Positions 51,456 through 59,289 of a stretch of 64,000 bases of DNA are shown in pieces (the stretch's first letter is position 1; each line of letters begins with the position of its first letter). The stretch is from positions 43,991 through 107,990 of the forward strand of contig NZ_MVID01000026.1 in NCBI RefSeq assembly GCF_002086815.1. Reading direction: 5' to 3'. A program made the translations under genes and the position numbers. The notes under the pieces were generated by a model. That model saw nothing but the letters and a program-made list of their open reading frames with translations. It was not told the DNA's origin and did not search any database. The stretch comes from Mycolicibacterium parafortuitum. GTDB taxonomy: Bacteria > Actinomycetota > Actinomycetes > Mycobacteriales > Mycobacteriaceae.

Positions 51456-53009
51456 CTAGCGGGTGGTGTAGTTCGGCGCCTCGACGGTCATCGTGATGTC
51501 GTGGGGATGGCTCTCCTTGAGCCCGGCCGCGGTGATCTGGACGAACTGCGCCTGCTGCAGCGCTTCGATGGTGGCGGAGCCGGTGTAGCCCATCGCGGCG
51601 CGCAGACCACCGACCAGCTGGTGGATCACGGTGGACAGTGGGCCGCGGAACGGCACCCGTCCCTCGATACCCTCGGGCACCAGCTTGTCCTCGGACAGTA
51701 CGTCGTCCTGGAAGTAGCGGTCCTTCGAGAAGGAGCCACGCAGGTTCCCCGTGGCACCCCGGCCCTGCATCGCGCCGAGCGACCCCATTCCGCGGTAGCT
51801 CTTGAACTGCTTGCCATTGACGAAGATCAGATCGCCGGGCGATTCCGCGGTGCCCGCCAGCAGCGAGCCCAGCATCGCGGTCGACGCGCCCGCGGCCAGC
51901 GCCTTGGCGATGTCACCGGAGTACTGCAGCCCGCCGTCGGCGATCACCGGAACTCCGTGCGGCGCGCACGCCGCCACAGCTTCCAGGATCGCGGTGATCT
52001 GCGGGGCGCCGACACCGGCGACCACGCGGGTGGTGCAGATCGAGCCGGGGCCGACCCCGACCTTGACCGCGTCGGCGCCGGCCTCCACGAGGGCGGCGGC
52101 CGCGGCGCGGGTCGCGACGTTGCCGCCGACCACCTCGACGCGGTCCCCGACGGCACGCTTGAGCCGCGCCACCATGTCGAGCACGCCGCGGTTGTGCGCG
52201 TGCGCGGTGTCGACGATGAGCACGTCGGCACCCGCGTCGGCGAGCGTCATCGCCCGCGTCCACGCGTCCTCGCCGACGCCGACGGCCGCGCCGACGAGCA
52301 GCCGGCCGTCACTGTCCTTGGTGGAGAGCGGGAACTGCTCGGTCTTGACGAAGTCCTTGACCGTGATCAGGCCGGTCAGCTTGCCGTGCCCGTCGACGAT
52401 CGGGAGCTTCTCGATCTTGTTGCGGCGCAACAGTCCCAGTGCGGCTTCCGCGGACACCCCCTCCTGGGCGGTGATCAGCGGGGCCTTGGTCATCACCTCG
52501 GAGACCGGCTTGGACTGGTCGACCTCGAACCGCATGTCGCGGTTGGTGATGATTCCCACCAGAGAGCCCGAGTTGTCCACCACCGGCAGCCCGGAGATCC
52601 GGAACCGTGCGCACATCGCGTCGACCTCGGCGAGGCTGTTGTCCGGGGAGCAGGTGACCGGGTCGGTGACCATGCCGGCCTCGGAGCGCTTCACGGTCTC
52701 GACCTGGGCGGCCTGTTCGGCGACAGGAAGGTTGCGGTGCAGGACGCCCATGCCGCCGGCGCGGGCCATCGCGATGGCCATGCGTGATTCGGTGACGGTG
52801 TCCATCGCCGAGCTGACCAACGGCACCTTCAGACGGATCCGCCGGGTCAGCTGACTGGAGGTATCGGCTGTCGCCGGAATCACATCCGACGCGGCGGGCA
52901 GCAGCAGGACGTCGTCGAAGGTGAGGCCGAGCATCGCGATCTTGGTGGGGTCATCGCCGCCCGTGGGCACCGGCACCGCGATGGGGATGCTGCTTTCGGC
53001 GATCGACAT
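51456..53009 (-). CDS. guaB2: IMP dehydrogenase
   Basis: A 517-residue enzyme that oxidises IMP to XMP, rate-limiting for guanine nucleotides. The barrel begins GLTFDDVLLLPAASDVIP; two CBS domains (about 110-235) sit in the middle; the catalytic loop GVGPGSICTTRVVAGVG has the active Cys (about 340); KSYRGMGSLGAM and EGRVPFRGPL complete the site. ATG 53009 has GGAAGG upstream. guaB3 follows. guaA lies 8 kb away on the same strand. Equivalent to Rv3411c, the known essential IMPDH. Confidence 0.95.
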   Translation of the reverse strand: MSIAESSIPIAVPVPTGGDDPTKIAMLGLTFDDVLLLPAASDVIPATADTSSQLTRRIRLKVPLVSSAMDTVTESRMAIAMARAGGMGVLHRNLPVAEQAAQVETVKRSEAGMVTDPVTCSPDNSLAEVDAMCARFRISGLPVVDNSGSLVGIITNRDMRFEVDQSKPVSEVMTKAPLITAQEGVSAEAALGLLRRNKIEKLPIVDGHGKLTGLITVKDFVKTEQFPLSTKDSDGRLLVGAAVGVGEDAWTRAMTLADAGADVLIVDTAHAHNRGVLDMVARLKRAVGDRVEVVGGNVATRAAAAALVEAGADAVKVGVGPGSICTTRVVAGVGAPQITAILEAVAACAPHGVPVIADGGLQYSGDIAKALAAGASTAMLGSLLAGTAESPGDLIFVNGKQFKSYRGMGSLGAMQGRGATGNLRGSFSKDRYFQDDVLSEDKLVPEGIEGRVPFRGPLSTVIHQLVGGLRAAMGYTGSATIEALQQAQFVQITAAGLKESHPHDITMTVEAPNYTTR

Positions 53010-53112
53010 GTAATGAGCCTTCCGTAACACCTGGAAAATTCCATCTTATCGGCACGGCGACCTGCCCGATGAGCGCTGGCGCGATACCTGGGGGGCTGCG
53101 TAGTCTGGGGAC

Positions 53113-53517
53113 GTGCGAGACCACCTGCCACCAGGACTGCCGCCTGACCCGTTCGCCGACGATCCGAGCGATCCGTCGGCGGCGCTCGACGCCCTGGAAC
53201 CAGGGCAGCCGCTGGATCCCCAGGAACGCATCGCCGTCGAGGCCGATCTGGCCGACCTCGCGGTCTACGAGGCCCTGTTGGCCCACAAGGGAATTCGCGG
53301 TCTCGTCGTCTGCTGTGACGAATGTCAGCAGGATCACTACCACGACTGGGACATGCTGCGCGCCAACCTGCTGCAGCTGCTGGTCGACGGCACCGTCCGT
53401 CCGCACGAACCCGCTTACGACCCCGAGCCTGACTCCTACGTCACATGGGACTACTGCCGGGGTTATGCCGATGCGTCGCTCAACGAAGCCGCGTCGGAAT
53501 CCGACGGCTATCGCTGA
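53113..53517 (+). CDS. DUF5319 family protein (Rv3412-like)
   Basis: A 134-residue conserved actinobacterial protein. It starts DHLPPGLPPDPFADDP and carries VVCCDECQQDHYHDWDML, a Cys/His cluster (CCxxCxxxHxH) that could bind zinc, and ends DYCRGYADASLNEA. TAGTCT (53101-53106), a -10 element, lies six bases before GTG 53113, so the mRNA is probably leaderless. It is divergent from guaB2 and convergent with rsdA. Function unknown. Confidence 0.87.
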   Translation: MRDHLPPGLPPDPFADDPSDPSAALDALEPGQPLDPQERIAVEADLADLAVYEALLAHKGIRGLVVCCDECQQDHYHDWDMLRANLLQLLVDGTVRPHEPAYDPEPDSYVTWDYCRGYADASLNEAASESDGYR

Positions 53518-53538
53518 CAGCCGAATTCGACTTCTCTC

Positions 53539-54738
53539 CTACTCGCCCACTCCCGGGAGCAACAGCGGCGTCGTTGTCGTCGGAACCACAGTCGTCGGGA
53601 CCGCTGCCGTCGGTGACGGTGCGGGCTCCTCGGCCGGAGCCGGTGCGCTGGTCTCCGCAGATGCGGTCGCGGCAGACGTCGTCGCAGGCGCCTGAGCAGT
53701 CGTCGTCGGCGCCTGAACAGTCGTGGTCGGTGGCGGCGTGCTCGGTGATGACACGGTCGTCGACTGACGCACCACCGTGGTCGACGTCGGCACGCTTGTC
53801 GGCGGCACGGTCGTCGAGGTCGGCGGCACGCTTGTCGGCGGCACGCTTGTCGAGGACCGGGTCGCACCCACCGACGACGACGGTGTGGCCGACGAAGGCG
53901 CGGTCGTCACCGACGAAGGTGCCGTCGTCCCCGACGAAGGTGCCGTCGTCTCGGAGGAAGGCGCGGTCGTCTCGGAGGAAGGCGCGGTCGTCGTCTCCGA
54001 CGAAGGTGCCGTCGTCTCCGACGAAGGCGCGGTCGTCTCCGACGAGGTCGTGCCGGGTTCGAGCAGCACCGCCGGCAGTTCGGGGAACGTGGGCAGCGGG
54101 GCGCCGGGCGGCACCGTCGCGACCGGGTCCTGGGCTTCGACCTTGACCGTCAGCTCCTGCCACTGAGCGATCAGCTCTTCTTTCTGGTCGACGTCACCAA
54201 CGGTCGCGACCGTCGTGGTGACCGCCTCCAGCTTGGCCTGCGCGCCCTGCCAGTCGCCCTGCTCGATGAGCTGCTGTACCTGCTGCATCTCGGTCTGGGC
54301 GGCCAGTATCACCGCGTCGTCACGGGTCTGGGTCTGCTCACCGAACAGCATCGTGCGCATCCCGTACAGCGCGTCGCCCGGGCCGGAGCCCGCGACCACG
54401 GCACCGAACCCGCCGATGGCCAGCACCGCTGCCGCGGCCGAGCCGACGAGGGCGAGTGAGAACCGTCGGCCGGGACCGGACGGCTTCGCCGTCGGCGTGC
54501 GGTACAGCGCCGCCTCGGCCTGCTGCGGCGTCGCGACGTGCCCCATCGGGGTCTCGCGCACGTCGTCCCGCCAGCCGGCCAGCAGCTGGGCCAGCTCGGC
54601 CTCGGCGTGGTCGGTGACGTACGGCTGCTGCTGGGCACCCAGTGCGTCGAGCATCTGGTCGATGCGGTTGATCTCGTGGAGCGACGGATCGCCGCCGCTG
54701 TTCCCACGTCCGAATTCAGGTCGTCCGAAGTCAGGCAT
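53539..54738 (-). CDS. rsdA: Anti-sigma-D factor RsdA
   Basis: A 399-residue single-pass membrane anti-sigma factor. The cytoplasmic N-terminus (EINRIDQMLDALG, AELAQLLAGWRDDVRETP) binds SigD; the membrane helix is about 93-117 (FSLALVGSAAAAVLAIGGFGAVVAG); the outside part has a short folded domain (about 120-205) and a very long Ser/Thr/Pro tail (about 228-399) with tandem SSETTAP-type repeats. The M. tuberculosis protein (Rv3413c) is about 299 residues, so the tail is expanded here. In M. tuberculosis RsdA is degraded by ClpXP after membrane proteolysis. It overlaps sigD by eight bases. Confidence 0.9.
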   Translation of the reverse strand: MPDFGRPEFGRGNSGGDPSLHEINRIDQMLDALGAQQQPYVTDHAEAELAQLLAGWRDDVRETPMGHVATPQQAEAALYRTPTAKPSGPGRRFSLALVGSAAAAVLAIGGFGAVVAGSGPGDALYGMRTMLFGEQTQTRDDAVILAAQTEMQQVQQLIEQGDWQGAQAKLEAVTTTVATVGDVDQKEELIAQWQELTVKVEAQDPVATVPPGAPLPTFPELPAVLLEPGTTSSETTAPSSETTAPSSETTTAPSSETTAPSSETTAPSSGTTAPSSVTTAPSSATPSSSVGATRSSTSVPPTSVPPTSTTVPPTSVPTSTTVVRQSTTVSSPSTPPPTTTVQAPTTTAQAPATTSAATASAETSAPAPAEEPAPSPTAAVPTTVVPTTTTPLLLPGVGE

Positions 54739-55315
54739 AGTCGCGCCCCTGCCCCGTCGCCGTGATCTCCGCCTTCAACCGGGACAGCGCGCGGTGCTGC
54801 GCCACGCGGACCGCACCGGCGGTACTGCCCACCGCAACGGCCGTCTCCTCCGCGCTCATGCCGACGACGACACGCAGGATCAGGATCTCGCGCTGTTTCT
54901 CGGGGAGCACCTGGAGCAGTTCGGCCATCCGCGCCGAGGACTCGGAGTCGATGGCCATCTGCTCGGGCCCGGCTTCACCGGAGTATCGCTCCGGGACCAC
55001 ATCCATCGGATCGGCCCGGTTGCGACCAGCTGCCCGGTGCGCGTCAGCAACCTTATGCGCTGCGATCCCGTACACGAAGGCCAGAAACGGTCGTCCCTGG
55101 TCCCTGTAACGCGGCAGCGCCGTTATGGCGGCCAAGCACACCTCCTGAGCTACGTCATCAGCTGAGAGACCGCTTCGTTCCGCGGTTCCCACCCGCGCCC
55201 GGCAGTACCGGACGACGAGGGGGCGGATGGTCTCCAGCACCTCCCGGAGTGCATCCCGATCGCCGGCCACTGCTGCAGCAACGACATCATCGAGACGTTC
55301 TCCCGAAATTGTCAT
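54731..55315 (-). CDS. sigD: ECF sigma factor SigD
   Basis: A 194-residue extracytoplasmic-function sigma factor. Region 2 reads IRPLVVRYCRARVGTAERSGLSADDVAQEVCLAAITALPRYRDQGRPFLAFVYGIAAHKVADAHR and region 4 reads LLQVLPEKQREILILRVVVGMSAEETAVAVGSTAGAVRVAQHRALSRLKAEI. ATG 55315 (MTISGERLDDVV) aligns with the core of M. tuberculosis SigD (212, longer N-terminus); a GTG at 55354 would give 207. rsdA follows in overlap. SigD is linked to stationary-phase and starvation genes. Confidence 0.93.
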   Translation of the reverse strand: MTISGERLDDVVAAAVAGDRDALREVLETIRPLVVRYCRARVGTAERSGLSADDVAQEVCLAAITALPRYRDQGRPFLAFVYGIAAHKVADAHRAAGRNRADPMDVVPERYSGEAGPEQMAIDSESSARMAELLQVLPEKQREILILRVVVGMSAEETAVAVGSTAGAVRVAQHRALSRLKAEITATGQGRDYA

Positions 55316-55437
55316 CGTGAGCAGGCTCTCCAGCGTTACGTCGGGGACACACACCCGGAGGGGAGGTGGCCGTATCTGCCGGTACCAGTCGGTGCCGGCT
55401 CAGCTAAACAATAACGACAGACATGGGCACAACCCGG

Positions 55438-56238
55438 TTAGCGCGGACGCCACACGCCGCCCCATCTCACGACGGTCTGTGCACAGCCGTCCCGAACGGC
55501 CCGGATTTCGGCCTCCGGGCGGGTCTCGGACCCGATGTCGGCGAGCATCGACGCGATCGCCCACTGCAGCGGCACGAGACCGTACCGCTGCGTATCGGCC
55601 AAGGCCGCGTCACCTTCACGCCGGGCCGCGGCGAGGTCGCCGCTGCTGCACAGCGCGGCGGCCAGCACGATCTGCGACTTCACTCGGTGTCGCACCGATA
55701 CGACGTCTGCGGCCAACCGGACCGCCCGCTCGGCATGACCGACCGCGGTGGCCCCGTTCCCGAGGAACATCGCCAACTCCGCCGACACCCAGGCCAGTCT
55801 GACCTCCTGCCGGGGCGAGCCGGCCGCACCGACCGACTCCGCCGCGCGCTCGAGCGCCCGCTCGGATGCGTCATACCGGCCGACGCCCAACGCGTCGGCG
55901 GCCAACCCGACGAGTGCGTCGCCGGCCGCCTCGGCGGTGTCAGCCGCGGCGGCGGCGCGCCCGTCCCAGGCCCTCGCGAGGTCGTGCCAGCCGAGCTGCC
56001 GCAGGAACGACGCGCGGGTGCTGAGCATCATCGACGAGATAGCTGCCGGACGGGGGGTGCGGGCCAGCCGGTCGAGGTCGACGATGGCACAGGCGTAGCG
56101 GCCCTGACCGCCGGCGGCGACCGCACGCAGCCAGAGCGCCTCGGCGCCGGTGGCCGCCGGGAGTGGCCACCGGCCGGGGTCGGAGCCGAAGGCCGCATCG
56201 GCGAGTTCGTTTGCGGAAATCGCAGCAGTGGTGTCCAT
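55438..56238 (-). CDS. Conserved protein with TPR-like helices (Rv3415c-like)
   Basis: A 266-residue Ala-rich all-helical protein with repeating 34-residue-like units (ARAWDGRAAAAADTAEAAGDALVGLAADALGVGRYDASERAL; AELAMFLGNGATAVGHAERAVRLAADV), resembling tetratricopeptide repeats. It lies upstream of sigD, and is divergent from whiB3, as Rv3415c does. Function unknown; protein-protein interaction is probable from the fold. The 122 bases between it and sigD hold the sigD promoter. Confidence 0.8.
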   Translation of the reverse strand: MDTTAAISANELADAAFGSDPGRWPLPAATGAEALWLRAVAAGGQGRYACAIVDLDRLARTPRPAAISSMMLSTRASFLRQLGWHDLARAWDGRAAAAADTAEAAGDALVGLAADALGVGRYDASERALERAAESVGAAGSPRQEVRLAWVSAELAMFLGNGATAVGHAERAVRLAADVVSVRHRVKSQIVLAAALCSSGDLAAARREGDAALADTQRYGLVPLQWAIASMLADIGSETRPEAEIRAVRDGCAQTVVRWGGVWRPR

Positions 56239-56630
56239 CGGAGGGCGACGGTATCAATTCCGGCCTGATTTGAATATTGCGTCAGTTAACAGTTCGTGCA
56301 CCCCGTGTTACCGCCATGTCAACGACGGGGTGGACAAAGGTGCGCCGTTGTCAGCGTTTACTGAGAATTCCACGCCGAAATGCCGGGTCACCGACCGGGG
56401 AGCCGGGCCGCTTTATCACCAGTTCCGTTGAGCAAAAGTCACTTTGATGAACGGGATGTAAATTCTCGGCCCGCGGGTATGCACTTGCGCACAGCGCGGG
56501 GCTATTGACGGAAATTCTCAAGCCCTTCTACGTTGTGTGCACGAGTGGTCATCGGCGACTGTGCTCGGATTGGTTCCACGACTCACGCATCCGACGCGAC
56601 GCGTACCGAGTCCGAGGGAAAGGTTCTCCA
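56239..56630. other. Long divergent intergenic region upstream of whiB3
   Basis: These 392 bases separate the Rv3415c-like gene from whiB3. An AT-rich tract (about 56262-56300, TTTGAATATTGCGTCAGTTAACAG) is a likely promoter site for one or both genes. An open frame reaches back from whiB3 to a TTG at 56505, but WhiB homology begins only at the TTG at 56631. The length suggests a long regulated whiB3 leader. Confidence 0.45.
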
Positions 56631-56921
56631 TTGCCGCAGCCGCAACAACTTCCGGGTCCCAATGCTGACATCTGGGATTGGCAGATGCAGGGTGTTTGCC
56701 GGGGCGTCGACTCCGCGATGTTCTTCCATCCCGACGGCGAGCGTGGACGGGCTCGCGCACAGCGTGAGATGCGCGCCAAGGAGATGTGCCGCCGGTGCCC
56801 CGTGATCGCACAGTGCCGCTCGCATGCACTGGCCGTAGGTGAGCCCTACGGCATCTGGGGCGGATTGAGCGAGTCCGAACGCGAACTCCTGCTCAAGCGC
56901 GGTATCCGCCGCAGCGCCTGA
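56631..56921 (+). CDS. whiB3: WhiB3 iron-sulfur transcription factor
   Basis: A 96-residue Wbl protein. The four [4Fe-4S] ligands are Cys23, Cys53, Cys56 and Cys62 (GVCRGVD, CRRCPVIAQC), the same positions as in M. tuberculosis WhiB3. The G(V/I)WGG turn (GIWGGLSESERELLLKRG) and basic C-terminus follow. It senses redox/NO and controls lipid and redox metabolism. The start is a TTG at 56631 preceded by GGGAAAGG; this places the N-terminus (PQPQQLPGPNADIWDW) exactly as in the family. The frame is open upstream to 56505, but that extension lacks family similarity. Confidence 0.92.
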   Translation: MPQPQQLPGPNADIWDWQMQGVCRGVDSAMFFHPDGERGRARAQREMRAKEMCRRCPVIAQCRSHALAVGEPYGIWGGLSESERELLLKRGIRRSA

Positions 56922-57150
56922 ACACAGCCAGGCCGGATCCACCGGCCACCAGGCCGTGATCTTGATCGTCGGCCGCTCACCCGTATCCCGTTGGCCCGCC
57001 TTGTGTTTGCAACGGCATCGACGCACCGCACCAGGGTGGCCGCCAGACCCGCAGCGGCTATTGCCGCCGTCTGATTCGCGGTGCTAGCCTCGAAACGTTC
57101 GGCGCCTCGATCTCGACGAGCGCACTGCAGTGCTGTGGAGCGTGGGGGGC

Positions 57151-57167
57151 TTCGTTCTCAGAACGAA
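57151..57167. promoter_or_regulatory. Perfect 17-bp palindrome upstream of the thiocyanate hydrolase operon
   Basis: TTCGTTCT-C-AGAACGAA has perfect 8-bp arms. It lies 160 bases upstream of the operon in the 389-base gap after whiB3 (56922-57310), which otherwise shows no gene. It is flanked by related AGTGCTGT direct repeats (about 57129 and 57169). A dimeric repressor or activator site is likely. Confidence 0.6.
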
Positions 57168-57281
57168 AAGTGCTGTTGCACTGGCTTTCCGCAGCAGCGT
57201 GAGTGGGCAGCCAGCAGCGGTCCGGTTGCCGTCGACGCTTGAGAACCGCGCGTCTCCCGCGATAGCTGGAAAGGCCTTCCA

Positions 57282-57314
57282 ATGGCCGGTAGCGCACCAC
57301 AACTCCGATCATGA
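57282..57314 (+). CDS. Ten-residue leader ORF coupled to the thiocyanate hydrolase gene
   Basis: ATG at 57282 encodes MAGSAPQLRS and stops at TGA 57312-57314, which overlaps the next start as ATGA. A good ribosome binding site (GGAAAGG, 57268-57274) serves this mini-ORF, whereas the hydrolase start itself has none. This fits translation of the hydrolase by termination-reinitiation. It has no amino-acid bias suggesting attenuation. Confidence 0.45.
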   Translation: MAGSAPQLRS

Positions 57315-58147
57315 GCGCGTCATCCGAGCGTGCCGAACAGTTGCACCTGGTATCCCGCCTGCGATCGGCGTTCCCCGAACTGCCCGACGCGCCGACAGCG
57401 GACATGCTCGACCATCCGCGTATCAAGGCCTACCTCAAGCCCGTCCACGACGTCGTCGGCGAACCGGACGCCCCACTCAAGTACGAGAACAAGCAGTACG
57501 AGCAGTGGGAAGAACTGACGTACATCATGTGCGAGGTCCTGGGGGCGCGCGGCATCTGGATGTCCGAGGAACGCCGCCGGATCGGCAACGTCGACGTCGG
57601 GCGTGCCCAATATCTGGGGCTGCCGTACTACGCACGGTGGTTGATCGCGGTGGCGCGGGTGCTGGTGGAAAAGCACCTCATCACTTTGGGCGAGCTCAGC
57701 GAGCGAATGGCCGAGGTGCAGGCGCGCTACGACGGCGGCCTGGACGGCAAGAAGCTCGAAGCGCAACCGAAATCGGTGGGAGACGGTTCGGAGGTTCCTC
57801 GCAATTCCCACCACACTCGGGCCCAGGGCATCGGTGATCCACAGATCTATGCGGGCAAAGCCGGAGACCCTGCCTTCGCCGTGGGCGACAGCGTCGTGGT
57901 CCGCGACATCCCGGTCATCTTCTACACCCGCACGCCGGAGTACGTCCGCGGGGCGACCGGACGCATCGCCTCGGTGGCCTACGAGAGCCCTGCCGCCGAG
58001 GACGAGACGTGGGGCCTGACCGACGCACCGGCCGAATGGTTCTACATCGTCGAGTTCGATATGCCGAAGCTCTGGTACGGCTACACGGGAGCACCCGAAG
58101 ACAAGCTCCGGACCGAGATCCCGCAGCGCTGGCTCGCCCCGGCCTGA
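57311..58147 (+). CDS. scnBA: Thiocyanate hydrolase, fused beta-alpha subunit
   Basis: The 278-residue protein matches, in one chain, both small subunits of cobalt thiocyanate hydrolase (SCNase), the nitrile hydratase relative that converts thiocyanate to carbonyl sulfide and ammonia. Residues 1-about 160 correspond to the beta subunit (PVHDVVGEPDAPLKYENKQ, SEERRRIGNVDVGRAQYLGLPYYARWLIAVARVLVEK) and about 170-278 to the alpha subunit (AQGIGDPQIYAGKAGDPAF, FYTRTPEYVRGATGRI, YESPAAEDETWG, EIPQRWLAPA). In Thiobacillus thioparus these are separate genes scnB and scnA (about 157 and 126 residues, from memory). Nitrile hydratase beta also has this two-domain layout. Translation is probably coupled to the mini-ORF. 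Confidence 0.82.
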   Translation: MSASSERAEQLHLVSRLRSAFPELPDAPTADMLDHPRIKAYLKPVHDVVGEPDAPLKYENKQYEQWEELTYIMCEVLGARGIWMSEERRRIGNVDVGRAQYLGLPYYARWLIAVARVLVEKHLITLGELSERMAEVQARYDGGLDGKKLEAQPKSVGDGSEVPRNSHHTRAQGIGDPQIYAGKAGDPAFAVGDSVVVRDIPVIFYTRTPEYVRGATGRIASVAYESPAAEDETWGLTDAPAEWFYIVEFDMPKLWYGYTGAPEDKLRTEIPQRWLAPA

Positions 58148-58180
58148 CTGAAACTTCCTGCCGCAGAAAGGGGCTCGACG

Positions 58181-58882
58181 ATGAGCCACCACGATCATGA
58201 CCACGACCATGACCGCACGGTGAAGCCGATGGTCGACGAGATCACCGACTTCGAGGTTCTGGAGATCGCGCTGCGCGAACTGTGCATCGAGAAGGGCCTG
58301 TTCACCGCGGAGGATCACCGTCACTTCACGGAGTTCTCCGAGCAGATCGGCCCCACGCCTGCGGCGCGCCTGGTCGCGAAGTCCTGGCTGGACCCCGATT
58401 TCAAGCAGCTGGCCCTGACGGACGCGCTGGCCGCCAGCAAGGAGGTCGGCGTGGACTGGCTGGAGCCCACGGGTTTCGGCACACCGAGCGACTTCACGGC
58501 CTTCACGGTTCTCGAGGACACCCCGACGCTGCACAACGTCATCGTCTGCGGACTGTGTTCGTGCTACCCGCGCCCGATCCTGGGCAATTCGCCGGAGTGG
58601 TACCGCACGCCCAACTACCGTCGGCGCCTCCCCCGGTGGCCGCGCGAGGTCCTCGCCGAGTTCGGCCTCTACCTGCCCGCCGAAGTCGCTGTGCGGGTGG
58701 AGGATTCCAATCAGAAGCACCGGTTCATGGTGATGCCCATGCGACCGGAAGGCACCGACGGGTGGAGCGAGGACCAGCTCACCGAGATCCTCACCCGGGA
58801 CTGCCTGATCGGCGTGGCGTTGCCGAAACCCGGGGTCACCTCCAACGTCATCACCGACACCCGCCCGGCCGTCCATCCGTAG
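58181..58882 (+). CDS. scnC: Thiocyanate hydrolase gamma (metal-binding) subunit
   Basis: A 233-residue catalytic subunit of the SCNase/nitrile hydratase family. It has the His/Asp-rich N-terminus typical of SCNase gamma (SHHDHDHDHDR), IALRELCIEKGLFTAEDH, the claw motif VCGLCSC (Cys123, Cys126, Ser127, Cys128) and SCNase-like YPRPILGNSPEWYRTPNYRR, LPRWPREVLAEFG and PEGTDGWSEDQLTEI. The usual motif is VC(T/S)LCSC; Gly replaces Thr/Ser at position 124. The cysteines should bind non-corrin Co(III). RBS AGAAAGGGG precedes ATG 58181, 33 bases after the beta-alpha gene. SCNase is preferred to nitrile hydratase because of the flanking motifs. Confidence 0.85.
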   Translation: MSHHDHDHDHDRTVKPMVDEITDFEVLEIALRELCIEKGLFTAEDHRHFTEFSEQIGPTPAARLVAKSWLDPDFKQLALTDALAASKEVGVDWLEPTGFGTPSDFTAFTVLEDTPTLHNVIVCGLCSCYPRPILGNSPEWYRTPNYRRRLPRWPREVLAEFGLYLPAEVAVRVEDSNQKHRFMVMPMRPEGTDGWSEDQLTEILTRDCLIGVALPKPGVTSNVITDTRPAVHP

Positions 58883-58891
58883 GGAAACGTC

Positions 58892-59263
58892 ATGACCACC
58901 AGAGACCCGTCGCCGCCGGTTGAGTCGGTCGAAAGCCCGACACTGAATGCGATCGTCGAACGCAACCACGTTTGGCCGGTGATGGCGGCGAAATACGGCG
59001 TGGAGAACCCGGTTCCGCCCTGGAAGACCAGCCTGGACGGACTCTGCGACGCGCTGGACCGCGCCGCCTGCGAGGCCGATGTGCCCGACTTCAAGCGGCG
59101 CCGGGACGAGGAGGACCTCCTGTCGGCGACACGCTATGCCGACCTCCCCTATCCGGAGAACCAACTGGTCGCGCTCGCGCACTCTCTGCTGGCGCGCGGA
59201 GTGATCAGCGAGGACGACCTGCGCCGCCGGATGGCCGGCATCCGCACCCGCTTGGAGGCGTGA
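58892..59263 (+). CDS. SCNase/nitrile hydratase accessory protein (P15K/P14K-like)
   Basis: A 123-residue protein resembling the N-terminal domain of nitrile hydratase beta subunits (YADLPYPENQLVALAHSLLARGVISEDDLRRRMAGIRTRLE). Activators of this type (P14K of nitrile hydratase, P15K of SCNase) bring cobalt into the catalytic subunit. It starts nine bases after scnC, is in the same operon, and is the last gene before the convergent DAHP synthase. It is not a catalytic subunit: no claw motif. The Co-carrier role is inferred from position and size. Confidence 0.7.
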   Translation: MTTRDPSPPVESVESPTLNAIVERNHVWPVMAAKYGVENPVPPWKTSLDGLCDALDRAACEADVPDFKRRRDEEDLLSATRYADLPYPENQLVALAHSLLARGVISEDDLRRRMAGIRTRLEA

Positions 59264-59266
59264 GCC

Positions 59267-59289
59267 CGCGCGGACGGCTCAGCCGCGCG
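59267..59289. terminator. Hairpin between convergent operon ends
   Basis: CGCGCGG (59267-59273) pairs with CCGCGCG (59283-59289); an alternative inner stem is CGGCT-C-AGCCG. It lies just after the accessory gene and across the stop of the DAHP synthase gene, so it may end both. No U-run follows. Confidence 0.45.

Noticed and set aside
53545..54166. Repetitive region that at first looks like a repeat array (possible CRISPR)
   Set aside because: Repeats are contiguous, in frame, and encode the Ser/Thr tail of RsdA; no unique spacers of constant length.
56505..56630. N-terminal extension of WhiB3 by 42 residues
   Set aside because: No similarity to WhiB proteins, and the TTG at 56631 has a proper ribosome binding site and gives the family N-terminus.
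57130..57837. 235-codon plus-strand frame overlapping the thiocyanate hydrolase start
   Set aside because: Frame differs from the hydrolase, translation is Arg/Gly-rich without motifs, and it ends inside the real gene.
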